NCBI RefSeq assembly: GCF_041537905.1
Contig: NZ_JBGRUO010000008.1
Location: forward strand, 123,538-187,537
Reading direction: 5' to 3'
Origin: Ruegeria_C sp041537905
GTDB taxonomy: Bacteria; Pseudomonadota; Alphaproteobacteria; Rhodobacterales; Rhodobacteraceae
Length of the DNA: 64,000 nt
Part shown: one piece after another, positions 8,540 to 16,670 of the stretch
Layout of the letters: each line of letters begins with the position of its first letter
Position numbering within the stretch: the first letter of the stretch is position 1
Notes under the pieces: model-generated
Databases searched by the model: none
The model's input: the letters and a program-made list of their open reading frames with translations, nothing else
Told to the model about the DNA's origin: nothing
Made by a program: the position numbers and the translations under genes

Positions 8540-8567
8540 TTGAAATGTGAGCGCTCATGCCCCATTT
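8540..8567 (+). promoter_or_regulatory. Sigma-32-type heat-shock promoter for lon
   Basis: TTGAAA at 8540-8545 and CCCCATTT at 8560-8567 are separated by 14 bases. Both boxes and the spacing match the sigma-32 (RpoH) consensus as known in proteobacteria. Transcription would begin near 8575, about 70 bases before the lon ATG at 8648. lon is a classic member of the heat-shock regulon, so the context agrees. Confidence 0.65.
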
Positions 8568-8647
8568 CACCTCTCTTAGACCGGAGATGGCCACAGGTTG
8601 CCTAATTGCAGGGACCCGCGCCGTCTTGCCAACGATAAGGAAAGAGC

Positions 8648-11062
8648 ATGCAAGAGCCTCTCAACTCGTCCTACCCCGTCCTGCCTTTGCGCGACATCGT
8701 GGTGTTTCCGCATATGATCGTGCCGCTTTTTGTGGGCCGCGAGAAATCGGTCCGCGCGCTGGAAGAGGTGATGCAGGACGACAAGCAGATTCTGCTGTCC
8801 AGCCAGATCGACCCGGCGGTGGATGACCCGGATAGTGATGGCATCTTTACGGCGGGTGTTCTGGCCAATGTGCTGCAATTGCTGAAGCTGCCTGATGGCA
8901 CCGTGAAGGTGCTGGTCGAGGGGCAGGCACGGGTGCGCATCACCGAGTTTCTGGAAAATGAGGATTTCTTTGAAGCGCGCGCCGAGTATCTGACCGAAAT
9001 CCCTGGCGACGTGACCACCACCGAGGCACTGTTGCGCTCGGTGGGCGATGAGTTCGAGCGTTATGCCAAGGTACGCAAGAACATCCCCGAAGAGGCGCTG
9101 GCGGCTGTGGGTGAATCCTCGGAACCTGCCAAGCTGGCCGACCTTGTGGCCGGTCATCTGGGCATTGAGGTGGATCAGAAGCAGGATCTTCTGGAGACGC
9201 TCAGCGTCAGCGAGCGGCTGGAGAAGGTTTATGGCCTGATGCAGGGCGAAATGTCTGTCCTGCAGGTCGAGAAGAAGATCAAGACGCGGGTCAAATCCCA
9301 GATGGAGAAGACCCAGCGCGAATATTATCTGAATGAGCAGATGAAGGCCATTCAGAAGGAATTGGGCGATAGCGAGGATGGCGGCAACGAGGTTGCTGAA
9401 CTGGAAGCCAAGATCGCCGAGACCAAGCTTTCTAAAGAGGCCCGCGAAAAGGCTGAGGGCGAGCTTAAAAAGCTCAAGAACATGAGCCCGATGTCGGCTG
9501 AGGCTACCGTGGTACGCAACTATCTCGACTGGATTCTGTCGATCCCGTGGGGCACCAAGTCGCGGGTCAAGAAAGACCTTGGCAAGGCGCAGCAGATTCT
9601 CGATGACGACCATTACGGGCTTGAGAAGGTCAAGGAGCGGATCGTTGAATACCTCGCTGTGCAGCAGCGCTCGAAAAAGCTGAAAGGCCCGATCCTGTGC
9701 CTTGTCGGCCCTCCGGGTGTGGGCAAGACCTCGCTTGGGAAATCCGTTGCCAGGGCGACGGGGCGCGAGTTCATTCGTATCAGCTTGGGTGGCGTGCGGG
9801 ATGAGAGCGAAATTCGCGGTCACCGCCGGACCTATATTGGCTCCATGCCCGGCAAGATCATTCAGGCGCTGAAAAAGGCCAAGACCACGAACCCGCTCAT
9901 CCTGCTCGATGAGATCGACAAGATGGGGCAGGATTTCCGGGGCGACCCGGCCTCGGCCATGCTGGAGGTTCTGGACCCGGAACAGAACAACACGTTCATG
10001 GATCACTATCTGGAGGTTGAATATGACCTCAGCAACGTGATGTTCCTGACCACGTCCAATAGCTACAACATGCCCGGGCCGCTTTTGGACCGGATGGAGA
10101 TCATTCCGCTGGCAGGTTATACCGAGGATGAAAAGCGTGAGATCGCCAAGCAACATCTGATCAGCAAGCAGGTCAAGAACCACGGGCTAAAGAACAAGGA
10201 ATTCGCGCTGACCGATGCCGCGCTGACCGAGATGATCCGCACCTATACCCGCGAGGCGGGGGTGCGGAACCTTGAGCGTGAGATCGCCAAGGTCGCGCGG
10301 AAATCGCTGACCAAGATCATCAAGAAAGAGGCCGAGTCCATCGAGGTGACGCCCGACAATCTGGATGATTTCCTGGGCGTGCCGAAGTTCCGCTATGGTC
10401 TTGCCGAGAAAGAAGATCAGGTCGGTGTTGTCACCGGGCTGGCCTATACCTCGGTTGGGGGTGAATTGCTGAGCATCGAGGCGCTGCGCCTACCTGGCAA
10501 GGGCCGGATGAAGACCACCGGCAAGCTGGGCGATGTGATGAAGGAATCCATCGAAGCAGCGTCAAGCTATGTCCGCTCGATCAGCCCTCAGCTCGGCATC
10601 AAGCCGACGCGGTTCGACAATTGGGACATCCATGTGCACGTGCCCGAGGGTGCGACGCCCAAGGACGGCCCAAGTGCCGGTTTGGCCATGGTGACCTCGA
10701 TCGTGTCGGTGCTGACCGGTATTCCGGTGCGCAAGGATATCGCGATGACCGGCGAGGTTACCTTGCGGGGCAATGCGCTGGCCATCGGCGGGCTCAAGGA
10801 GAAACTGCTTGCGGCTTTGCGCGGCGGCATCAAAACGGTGCTGATCCCGCAGGAAAACGAGAAAGACCTGCCTGAAATCCCCGACAACGTGAAAGAAGGC
10901 CTTGAGATCATTCCCGTGGCCCATGTTTCGGAAGTGCTGAAACATGCGCTGATAGCCGAGCCTGAGCCCATCGAATGGGACGAAGCTGCCGAAGAAGAGG
11001 CGGCCGCTGCTCGCGCCGCGACGGCGGCGTCCGGAGAGGGGCCGGTTGCGACCGCGCACTGA
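8648..11062 (+). CDS. lon: ATP-dependent Lon protease
   Basis: An 804-residue, normal-length LonA protease that degrades damaged and regulatory proteins in the cytoplasm. The N-terminal LonN domain starts LPLRDIVVFPHMIVPLFVGR (about residues 10-200), followed by the coiled-coil linker. The AAA+ module has Walker A GPPGVGKTS (about residues 352-360) and Walker B PLILLDEIDKM. The protease domain has the catalytic Ser676 in KDGPSAGLAM and Lys719 in GLKEKLLAA, spaced 43 residues as in E. coli. The acidic/alanine-rich tail after residue 775 is variable. A sigma-32-like promoter lies upstream and a long GC hairpin follows the stop. The HU-like gene lies downstream, as is common for lon. Confidence 0.98.
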   Translation: MQEPLNSSYPVLPLRDIVVFPHMIVPLFVGREKSVRALEEVMQDDKQILLSSQIDPAVDDPDSDGIFTAGVLANVLQLLKLPDGTVKVLVEGQARVRITEFLENEDFFEARAEYLTEIPGDVTTTEALLRSVGDEFERYAKVRKNIPEEALAAVGESSEPAKLADLVAGHLGIEVDQKQDLLETLSVSERLEKVYGLMQGEMSVLQVEKKIKTRVKSQMEKTQREYYLNEQMKAIQKELGDSEDGGNEVAELEAKIAETKLSKEAREKAEGELKKLKNMSPMSAEATVVRNYLDWILSIPWGTKSRVKKDLGKAQQILDDDHYGLEKVKERIVEYLAVQQRSKKLKGPILCLVGPPGVGKTSLGKSVARATGREFIRISLGGVRDESEIRGHRRTYIGSMPGKIIQALKKAKTTNPLILLDEIDKMGQDFRGDPASAMLEVLDPEQNNTFMDHYLEVEYDLSNVMFLTTSNSYNMPGPLLDRMEIIPLAGYTEDEKREIAKQHLISKQVKNHGLKNKEFALTDAALTEMIRTYTREAGVRNLEREIAKVARKSLTKIIKKEAESIEVTPDNLDDFLGVPKFRYGLAEKEDQVGVVTGLAYTSVGGELLSIEALRLPGKGRMKTTGKLGDVMKESIEAASSYVRSISPQLGIKPTRFDNWDIHVHVPEGATPKDGPSAGLAMVTSIVSVLTGIPVRKDIAMTGEVTLRGNALAIGGLKEKLLAALRGGIKTVLIPQENEKDLPEIPDNVKEGLEIIPVAHVSEVLKHALIAEPEPIEWDEAAEEEAAAARAATAASGEGPVATAH

Positions 11063-11084
11063 AGCAGCACCTGTTTAGCAAAAA

Positions 11085-11117
11085 CGGGGCGGGCCGGCTG
11101 GCCCGCCCCGCGTTGTT
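11085..11117 (+). terminator. Terminator after lon
   Basis: An 11-base perfect GC stem, CGGGGCGGGCC (11085-11095) with GGCCCGCCCCG (11100-11110), encloses a four-base loop and is followed by CGTTGTTT. This is a strong intrinsic terminator separating lon from the HU-like gene. Confidence 0.8.
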
Positions 11118-11240
11118 TCCGGCGGCCATGTTGCACTTGGGGACCAGAGACCCACAAAGATGGCTCAATCACTAGCAGTTGTGGCAATTACCCGTCTCGC
11201 CCTCTAAACTTGCCTCAAAAGTCACTCAGTGAGGCAGGCA

Positions 11241-11630
11241 ATGGCACGGAAATCCACCAAAACACCCGGCGACGCGCGCAAGACATCCACCGCACCCAAA
11301 CCGGCCGACACGACCGCGCCAAATCCGAAAGTGGTCGCCTCGACCCCGGTTGTGGCAGGGCCCGAGCTGCGCAAGAAGGAACTGATCGATCAGGTGGTTG
11401 CCCGCTCCGGCGTCAAGAAGAAGGATGCCAAACCGGTTGTTGAGGCTCTGCTCGCCATCCTGGGTGAAACGGTCGCGGAAGGGCGCGAACTGAACCTACA
11501 GCCATTCGGAAAGCTCAAGATAAATCGCAGCGAGGAAAAGGCAAATGGTCGCGTCGTGATCTGCCGGTTGCGGCAACCCGCAGCGGCTGCGGGCAAGGAA
11601 AAAGAACCTCTTGCGCAGCCTGCCGACTAG
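11241..11630 (+). CDS. HU-like DNA-binding protein with disordered N-terminal tail
   Basis: A 129-residue protein. Residues 1-42 are a low-complexity Lys/Thr/Ala/Pro tail, followed by an HU/IHF fold: helices LRKKELIDQVVARSGVKKKDAKPVVEALLAILGETVAEG, then LNLQPFGKLKINR, equivalent to the GFGTF strand. The long beta-arm with the R-N-P-x-T-G tip found in standard HU is replaced by the short EEKANGRVVICRLRQ, and a further Lys/Ala/Pro tail ends the protein. It probably binds DNA as a dimer, but with altered arms and less bending. The ATG at 11241 is preferred over a GTG at 11229. tRNA-Val follows 18 bases after the stop. Confidence 0.75.
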   Translation: MARKSTKTPGDARKTSTAPKPADTTAPNPKVVASTPVVAGPELRKKELIDQVVARSGVKKKDAKPVVEALLAILGETVAEGRELNLQPFGKLKINRSEEKANGRVVICRLRQPAAAAGKEKEPLAQPAD

Positions 11631-11648
11631 CGCTAATACCGCGCGCAC

Positions 11649-11723
11649 GGGTGATTAGCTCAGTGGTAGAGCGCTTCGTTCACATCGAAGATGTCAGGAG
11701 TTCAAATCTCTTATCACCCACCA
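11649..11723 (+). tRNA. tRNA-Val (anticodon CAC)
   Basis: A full cloverleaf can be folded. The acceptor arm GGGTGAT (11649-11655) pairs with ATCACCC (11713-11719), the discriminator is A and the CCA is encoded (11721-11723). The D arm is GCTCAGTGGTAGAGC. The anticodon stem CTTCG/CGAAG encloses loop TTCACAT, giving anticodon CAC, which reads GTG. The T arm contains GTTCAAATC. It sits between the HU-like gene and the convergent beta-barrel gene. Confidence 0.93.
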
Positions 11724-11839
11724 CTCTTTCCAGAATAACTGATCCGGATTCGGGCGCAGCGTTGGCCATGACTCCGAACGCAAATGGTGTCGCGCCGCCT
11801 ATTTCGCGCCCGGCGGCATGGCCACCGGGCGCACTTTGA

Positions 11840-12562
11840 TTACGCGCCGGGGAGCTTGTCGAGCAAGCCGCGACGGCCAAAGGTCGTGCCGCGTTTGGCA
11901 CCGAAGTTGAGGCGAATGCCTGCCGCAACAAAGGCCTCGGAATCGCTCAGACCGCCGAGTTCAACCTTGGCGCTGCCCACCTCGCCGTAGATATGCGCGC
12001 CTTCGCCAAGATTATAGTCGGCACCAAGACTGACCCGGGTCAGGTCGATATCGCTGGGACCATTCAGGTAGTCCACCGAGGCGGACAAGGTGAATAGCGG
12101 TGCAACCTCGCCATCGATCCGGACACCAAGCAACGTGCCATCATCACTATCCGCATCCACGAAATCGATGCGCGAGACATAGCCTTCGAGCCCGATCGCG
12201 CCGACCTCGTAACCGGCCTCGATTCCGTAAGTGTTCGAGTCGTTGTCACCGTCCAGATCGTCACGGTTGTAAAAGGCGCCCAAGGACAGGTTGTCGTTGG
12301 TGTGGAAGATAGCGTGCAGGGTACCGTTATATCCGGTCTCGCTGATTTCATCGAAGCGATACACGCCCACATCCGCCTGGACGCTGAAATTGCGCGTGAA
12401 GCCCAATTCACCCGAACCGGCCCCGTAGAACTTGGACCCGTTATCGCTGTCGGTGAAGGTTGAATACCCGAGGTCAAAGTAACCGCCGGTCAATTCCGCT
12501 GCGCTGGCTGCACCAACACAAAACCCCGAGGCCAACGCCCCGGCTACGATGATGTTTTTCAT
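11840..12562 (-). CDS. Outer-membrane beta-barrel protein, small porin-like
   Basis: A 240-residue protein with a signal peptide (MKNIIVAGALASGFCVGAASA) and alternating hydrophobic/polar strands typical of an eight- to ten-strand barrel (LTGGYFDLGYSTF, GELGFTRNFSVQADVGVY, GIEAGYEVGAIGLEGYV). Loops are Asp-rich (DLDGDNDSN, DADSDDG), which suggests cation binding or an acidic surface. The last residues, GRRGLLDKLPGA, lie beyond a typical terminal aromatic, so the C-terminus is atypical for a trimeric porin. The ATG at 12562 has AGGAG upstream; an apparent TTG one codon earlier is not needed. It stands alone and is read toward the tRNA. Confidence 0.72.
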   Translation of the reverse strand: MKNIIVAGALASGFCVGAASAAELTGGYFDLGYSTFTDSDNGSKFYGAGSGELGFTRNFSVQADVGVYRFDEISETGYNGTLHAIFHTNDNLSLGAFYNRDDLDGDNDSNTYGIEAGYEVGAIGLEGYVSRIDFVDADSDDGTLLGVRIDGEVAPLFTLSASVDYLNGPSDIDLTRVSLGADYNLGEGAHIYGEVGSAKVELGGLSDSEAFVAAGIRLNFGAKRGTTFGRRGLLDKLPGA

Positions 12563-12694
12563 CAAACTGCTCCTGTTTGCGGGCGTTTTGTCCGCGTTTG
12601 GCGCTGTTGCGCTCTGGCGTCAATAATAGGGGCTTCGCGGCAGAATAAGAAGTGCAAAACAGTCACAGGATGAGAATTGTTCAACTCAAGGCAG

Positions 12695-12732
12695 AACACC
12701 GCCAATGGCCTCCGGACGGCATCAGCGGTGTT
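12695..12732 (-). terminator. Hairpin after the iron-type alcohol dehydrogenase gene
   Basis: AACACCGC (12695-12702) and GCGGTGTT (12725-12732) form an eight-base stem whose loop can fold further. It lies 12 bases beyond the stop of the last gene of the leftward catabolic operon. The T-run is weak, so strength is uncertain. Confidence 0.45.
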
Positions 12733-12743
12733 TGCGACGGGGT

Positions 12744-13889
12744 CTACAACGCCGCTTCGAACAGTTTGCGGGTGTTTTCAGCCGTCATTTTCACCGGATT
12801 GCCACCGGTTGAAGGGTCGTTGAGCGCGTCGCGCACAAGGGTGTCGATATCGGGGTCGCGCACGCCCAGATCGCTCAGCCTGCGGGGGATGCCCAACTCT
12901 GCGTTCAAGCCGTCCACATAGGCGCAAAACCCGTCGAAGTCGCCCTCAATACCGAGATAGGCGGCGGCCTGGGTCAGTACGCCTTCGGCGGCGGGGCGGT
13001 TGAATTTCAGCACGGCAGGCATGCAGACCGCGTTGGTGGTGCCGTGATGGGTGTGGTGATGCGCGCCGATGGGATGGCTCATCGCGTGGATTGCGCCCAA
13101 GCCCTTCTGGAACGCGGTCGCGCCCATGGCCGCAGCCGACATCATATGCGCGCGTGCCTCAAGATCGCTGCCATCGGCATAGGCGCGGGGCAGGTACTCC
13201 TTGACCAGCCGCATGCCTTCCAACGCCATGCCCTGAGACATCGGGTGATAATGCGGCGAGCAATAGGCCTCGACACAATGGGCAAAGGCATCAAGGCCGG
13301 TTCCCGCCGTGATGGCCCTGGGCATGCCAACGGTCAGTTCCGGGTCACAGATCACCTGCAAGGGCAGCATTTTAGGATGAAAGATGATCTTCTTTTCATG
13401 GGTTTCAGAGTTGGTGATCACACCTGCACGCCCGACCTCAGACCCGGTTCCGGCAGTTGTGGGCACTGCCACGACCGGGTGGATGCCTGCCGGGTCGGCG
13501 CGGGTCCACCAATCGCCGATATCCTCGAAATCCCACAGGGGGCGTGTCTGGCCTGCCATGAAGGCCAGCACCTTGCCGAGATCCAGCCCCGAGCCGCCGC
13601 CAAAGGCGATCACCCCGTCAAACCCGCCCTCGCGGTAGACGGTCAGCCCGGCGGCGACATTCTTTTCGTTCGGATTGGGGTCCACGTCCGAGAACATGGC
13701 CCGTCCCAGCCCTGCCGCCTCGATCAGGTCGAGCGTGGTTTGGGTCACCGGCAGATCGGCCAACCCCTTGTCGGTCACCAGCAGCGGCCTGGTGATCCCG
13801 GCGGCGGCGCAGGCCTCGGCAATTTCAGAGATACGTCCGGCGCCGAAGCGGATCGCGGTGGGGTAGGACCAGTTTCCAACTAGTTTCAT
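12744..13889 (-). CDS. Iron-containing alcohol dehydrogenase
   Basis: A 381-residue group III (Fe-type) alcohol dehydrogenase. The nucleotide-binding region has the FGGGSGLDLGK motif near residue 95, the ATAGTGSE-like motif appears as PTTAGTGSEVGRAG, and metal ligands are in GLDAFAHCVEAYCSPHYHP and the His-rich segment AIHAMSHPIGAHHHTHHGTTNA. It would interconvert a primary alcohol and its aldehyde using NAD(P). It is four bases from the aldehyde dehydrogenase gene and is the last gene of the leftward operon, so I infer that it supplies aldehyde to that enzyme. The alcohol substrate is not identifiable from sequence; an amino alcohol or glutamylated amino alcohol is suggested by context. Confidence 0.9.
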   Translation of the reverse strand: MKLVGNWSYPTAIRFGAGRISEIAEACAAAGITRPLLVTDKGLADLPVTQTTLDLIEAAGLGRAMFSDVDPNPNEKNVAAGLTVYREGGFDGVIAFGGGSGLDLGKVLAFMAGQTRPLWDFEDIGDWWTRADPAGIHPVVAVPTTAGTGSEVGRAGVITNSETHEKKIIFHPKMLPLQVICDPELTVGMPRAITAGTGLDAFAHCVEAYCSPHYHPMSQGMALEGMRLVKEYLPRAYADGSDLEARAHMMSAAAMGATAFQKGLGAIHAMSHPIGAHHHTHHGTTNAVCMPAVLKFNRPAAEGVLTQAAAYLGIEGDFDGFCAYVDGLNAELGIPRRLSDLGVRDPDIDTLVRDALNDPSTGGNPVKMTAENTRKLFEAAL

Positions 13890-13893
13890 GGGC

Positions 13894-15270
13894 TCACGCC
13901 TTCTTCAGATGGTAAGATTTCGGACGGGTCAGGGCGTGAAAGCCCAGCACCGAGAGGCCCGCGCCGCGCCCGGTATCCTTGCAGCCGGTCCAGCACAGGC
14001 CGGGGTCGAGATAATCGCAACGGTTCAGGAACACGGTGCCGGTTTCCAGCCGCGCGCCGATCTCTTCGGCCTTGGCCGCGTCGCGGGTCCAGATCGAGGC
14101 CGTCAGCCCGAACCGGCTGTCATTCATCAGCGCAATCGCTTCCTCGTCATCGTTTACCGGCATGATGCCGACGACCGGGCCAAAGCTCTCTTCGCGCATC
14201 ACGTCCATGTCGTGAGTCACGTTGGTCAGGATTTGCGGCGTCAGATAAGCGCCGCCATCATCTTCGGCAAAGCGGTCAATATGGGCAGTCGCTCCCTTTG
14301 CCATCGCATCCTCGATATGGTCGTGCACCACGCGCGCGAAGCGCGTATGCGCCATGGGTCCCAGCGTGGTCTCGGGGTCCAGCGGGTTGCCCAGCTTGTA
14401 GCCATTCACCAGCGCCACGGCCTTTTCCACGAAATCGTTGAACAGCGTGCCATGCACATAAATCCGCTCGATCCCGCAGCAGCATTGGCCAGAGTTGAAC
14501 ATCGCCCCGTCGATCAGCGTCTCGACGGCAGCATCCAGATCGGCATCCGCCCGCACATATCCCGGGTCCTTGCCGCCAAGCTCGGTCGAGACCGGAATGA
14601 AGGTGCCAGCCGCCGCGCGTTCCATCGCCTGTCCGCCGCCGACCGAGCCGGTGAAAATGACGAAATCCACGTGCCGCGCCGCGATCAGGTCCGAGGTTGT
14701 GTCGTGATCCAGTACCAGGTTCTGGAACACATCCTCGGGTACACCCGCAGCGTGAAACGCCTCGGCCAGCCGTTCGCCAACCTGCAACGTTTGCGCCGCA
14801 TGTTTCAGCAGAACCGTGTTGCCCGCGATCAGAGCGGGGGCCACGGTGTTGATCGCGGTCATGTAAGGGTAGTTCCACGGCGCCACCACCAGCACGACGC
14901 CATGCGGCTCGCGGGTGATCTTGCGCAGGAACGCATCGCTGTCTTCAACGATGATCGGCGCGAGGGCCTCGTCGGCGATCTTGGCCATATGCAGCGCACG
15001 CTCTTCGAACCCGCCGAATTCACCGCCATAACGCACCGGGCGGCCCATCTGATGGGCCAGTTCCACTGCCATTCGGTCGGTGGTCTTGCCTACCTCGGCC
15101 ACGCCGGCCTGCACCAGCGCGATCCGTTCAGCGAGGGGGCGCGCCGCCCAGTCACGCTGCGCCTGCCGCGCGTGGGCGGCGGCGGATCGGGCCGCGTCGG
15201 GCGGCAGAACCGGTCGTTCCAAGTAGACCGACCCGTCGATCGGAGAGATACATCGCGTTGTCTTTGTCAT
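13894..15270 (-). CDS. Aldehyde dehydrogenase family protein
   Basis: A 458-residue NAD(P)-dependent aldehyde dehydrogenase. The Rossmann segment VLVVAPWNYPYMTAINTVAPAL precedes TGSVGGGQAM, the catalytic Glu is in STELGGKDPGYV, and the catalytic Cys is in FNSGQCCCGIERIYV. The triple cysteine at the active site is noticeable, but the first or central Cys can serve as nucleophile as in related enzymes. Length is slightly below the usual 480-500. It lies three bases from the glutamine-synthetase-like gene and four from the alcohol dehydrogenase gene, so the three are surely cotranscribed. It probably oxidises the aldehyde made by its neighbour to a carboxylate. Confidence 0.9.
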   Translation of the reverse strand: MTKTTRCISPIDGSVYLERPVLPPDAARSAAAHARQAQRDWAARPLAERIALVQAGVAEVGKTTDRMAVELAHQMGRPVRYGGEFGGFEERALHMAKIADEALAPIIVEDSDAFLRKITREPHGVVLVVAPWNYPYMTAINTVAPALIAGNTVLLKHAAQTLQVGERLAEAFHAAGVPEDVFQNLVLDHDTTSDLIAARHVDFVIFTGSVGGGQAMERAAAGTFIPVSTELGGKDPGYVRADADLDAAVETLIDGAMFNSGQCCCGIERIYVHGTLFNDFVEKAVALVNGYKLGNPLDPETTLGPMAHTRFARVVHDHIEDAMAKGATAHIDRFAEDDGGAYLTPQILTNVTHDMDVMREESFGPVVGIMPVNDDEEAIALMNDSRFGLTASIWTRDAAKAEEIGARLETGTVFLNRCDYLDPGLCWTGCKDTGRGAGLSVLGFHALTRPKSYHLKKA

Positions 15271-15273
15271 GTC

Positions 15274-16638
15274 TCAGGCCTTTTCGAACCCCCGGGCGAT
15301 TTCCCAGTCGGTCACCACACGGTCAAACTCTTCCTGCTCCCATTCGGCGCAGCGGGTGTAGTGGTCAACCACCCAATCCCCCATCGCTGCGCGCAGCATG
15401 TCCGAGCCGCGCAGCGTCTCGACCGCATCGCGCAGGGTGCGGGGGATTTCGCGCGCCTCGGTATCCTCATAGAGGTCGCCAGAGGTGGGCGCGGCCAGCT
15501 CCATCTTGTCCTCGATCCCCTTGAGGCCCGCCGCCAGCAGTGCGGCCTGCGCCAGATAGGGGTTGAAGTCCGACCCGCCGATCCGGCATTCCATCCGCAC
15601 CGCCTTGGTCCCTTCGCCACACAGGCGGAACCCGGCGGTGCGATTGTCCACCGACCAGACCGTTTTGGTCGGCGCGAATGTGCCCTTCATGAAGCGTTTG
15701 TAGCTGTTCACATAAGGGGCCAGAAACGCGGTGTAGTCGGGCGCATAAGCAATCATCCCCGCACAGAACTGCCGCCCCAGCTCGCTCAGGCCATGGGGGG
15801 CTTCCGGGTCATGAAACGCCGCTTCATCCCCGCGCCAGAGCGACAGGTGCACATGGCTGGCCGAGCCGACGCGCGAGGCATGCCATTTGGGTAAGAAACT
15901 GGCCGCATGTCCTTGAAGATGCGCGATTTCCTTGGTGGCATGTTTGGCAATCGTATGGTGATCAGCGCAGGCCAGAGCGTCTGCATAGCGGATGTTCAGC
16001 TCTTCCTGACCGGCCTCGGCTTCACCCTTGGTGTTTTCCACCGGAATGCCGGCAGCAAAGAGGTGATTGCGCAGCGGGCGCATCACATGTTCTTCCTTGG
16101 TGGTCTGCAGGATGTGGTAATCCTCGTTATAGCCCGAGATCGGGGTCAGATCGCGAAAGCCCCCGGCGCGGATCGCATCATAGGTCTGCTCGAACAGGAA
16201 AAATTCCAGCTCGGTTGCCATCATCGGCGTCAGCCCCAGAGCTTCGGCGCGGGCGATCTGGCGTTTCAGCACCTCGCGCGGGGAATGCGGCACCGGCTCA
16301 TGCGTGTGATGATCCAGCACATCGCAGAGCACCATCACCGTGCCTTCCAGCCAGGGCATCGGGCGCAGAGTGCTGAGATCAGGCTTCATGACATAGTCGC
16401 CATAGCCCGCCTCCCAAGAGGTCGCGGCATAGCCGTCGGGTGTCGCCATTTCCAGATCGGTGGCCAGCAGATAGTTGCAGCAATGGGTTTCCTGCCAGGC
16501 GCTGTCGAGGAAGTTCTGCGCGTGGAACCGCTTGCCCATCAGGCGGCCTTGCATGTCCACAAGGCAGACCAGAACCGTGTCCACCTCACCACTGGTCACC
16601 TTGGCCGAAAGCTCTTTCAGAGCAGATGCATCACTCAT
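15274..16638 (-). CDS. Glutamine synthetase family protein (gamma-glutamyl-amine ligase type)
   Basis: A 454-residue GlnA-fold protein with metal- and ATP-site motifs: MMATELEFFLFEQ, KGEAEAGQEELNI, SASHVHLSLW and the NRTAGFRL...MECRIGGSDFNPYLAQ region. It is closer in style to PuuA/IpuC/GlnA4-type ligases, which join glutamate to amines or amino alcohols, than to housekeeping GlnA: the adenylylation-loop tyrosine pattern of GlnA is not evident and the operon contains alcohol and aldehyde dehydrogenases. Expected reaction: L-glutamate + amine + ATP giving a gamma-glutamyl amide. The amine is unknown; the call as ligase of this subclass is inference from context. Confidence 0.8.
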   Translation of the reverse strand: MSDASALKELSAKVTSGEVDTVLVCLVDMQGRLMGKRFHAQNFLDSAWQETHCCNYLLATDLEMATPDGYAATSWEAGYGDYVMKPDLSTLRPMPWLEGTVMVLCDVLDHHTHEPVPHSPREVLKRQIARAEALGLTPMMATELEFFLFEQTYDAIRAGGFRDLTPISGYNEDYHILQTTKEEHVMRPLRNHLFAAGIPVENTKGEAEAGQEELNIRYADALACADHHTIAKHATKEIAHLQGHAASFLPKWHASRVGSASHVHLSLWRGDEAAFHDPEAPHGLSELGRQFCAGMIAYAPDYTAFLAPYVNSYKRFMKGTFAPTKTVWSVDNRTAGFRLCGEGTKAVRMECRIGGSDFNPYLAQAALLAAGLKGIEDKMELAAPTSGDLYEDTEAREIPRTLRDAVETLRGSDMLRAAMGDWVVDHYTRCAEWEQEEFDRVVTDWEIARGFEKA

Positions 16639-16670
16639 GGTGTCAATCCGTTTTGTATCGTTTCAGGGGA

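Noticed and set aside
8576..10183. 535-codon open frame antisense to lon
   Set aside because: It overlaps the fully conserved lon coding region. Long antisense frames arise from GC-rich codon bias, and the product shows no domain.
11627..11638. TAGCGCTAA-like sequence after the HU-like gene, similar to the gap operators
   Set aside because: It overlaps the stop codon and there is no divergent promoter; a single short match is likely chance.
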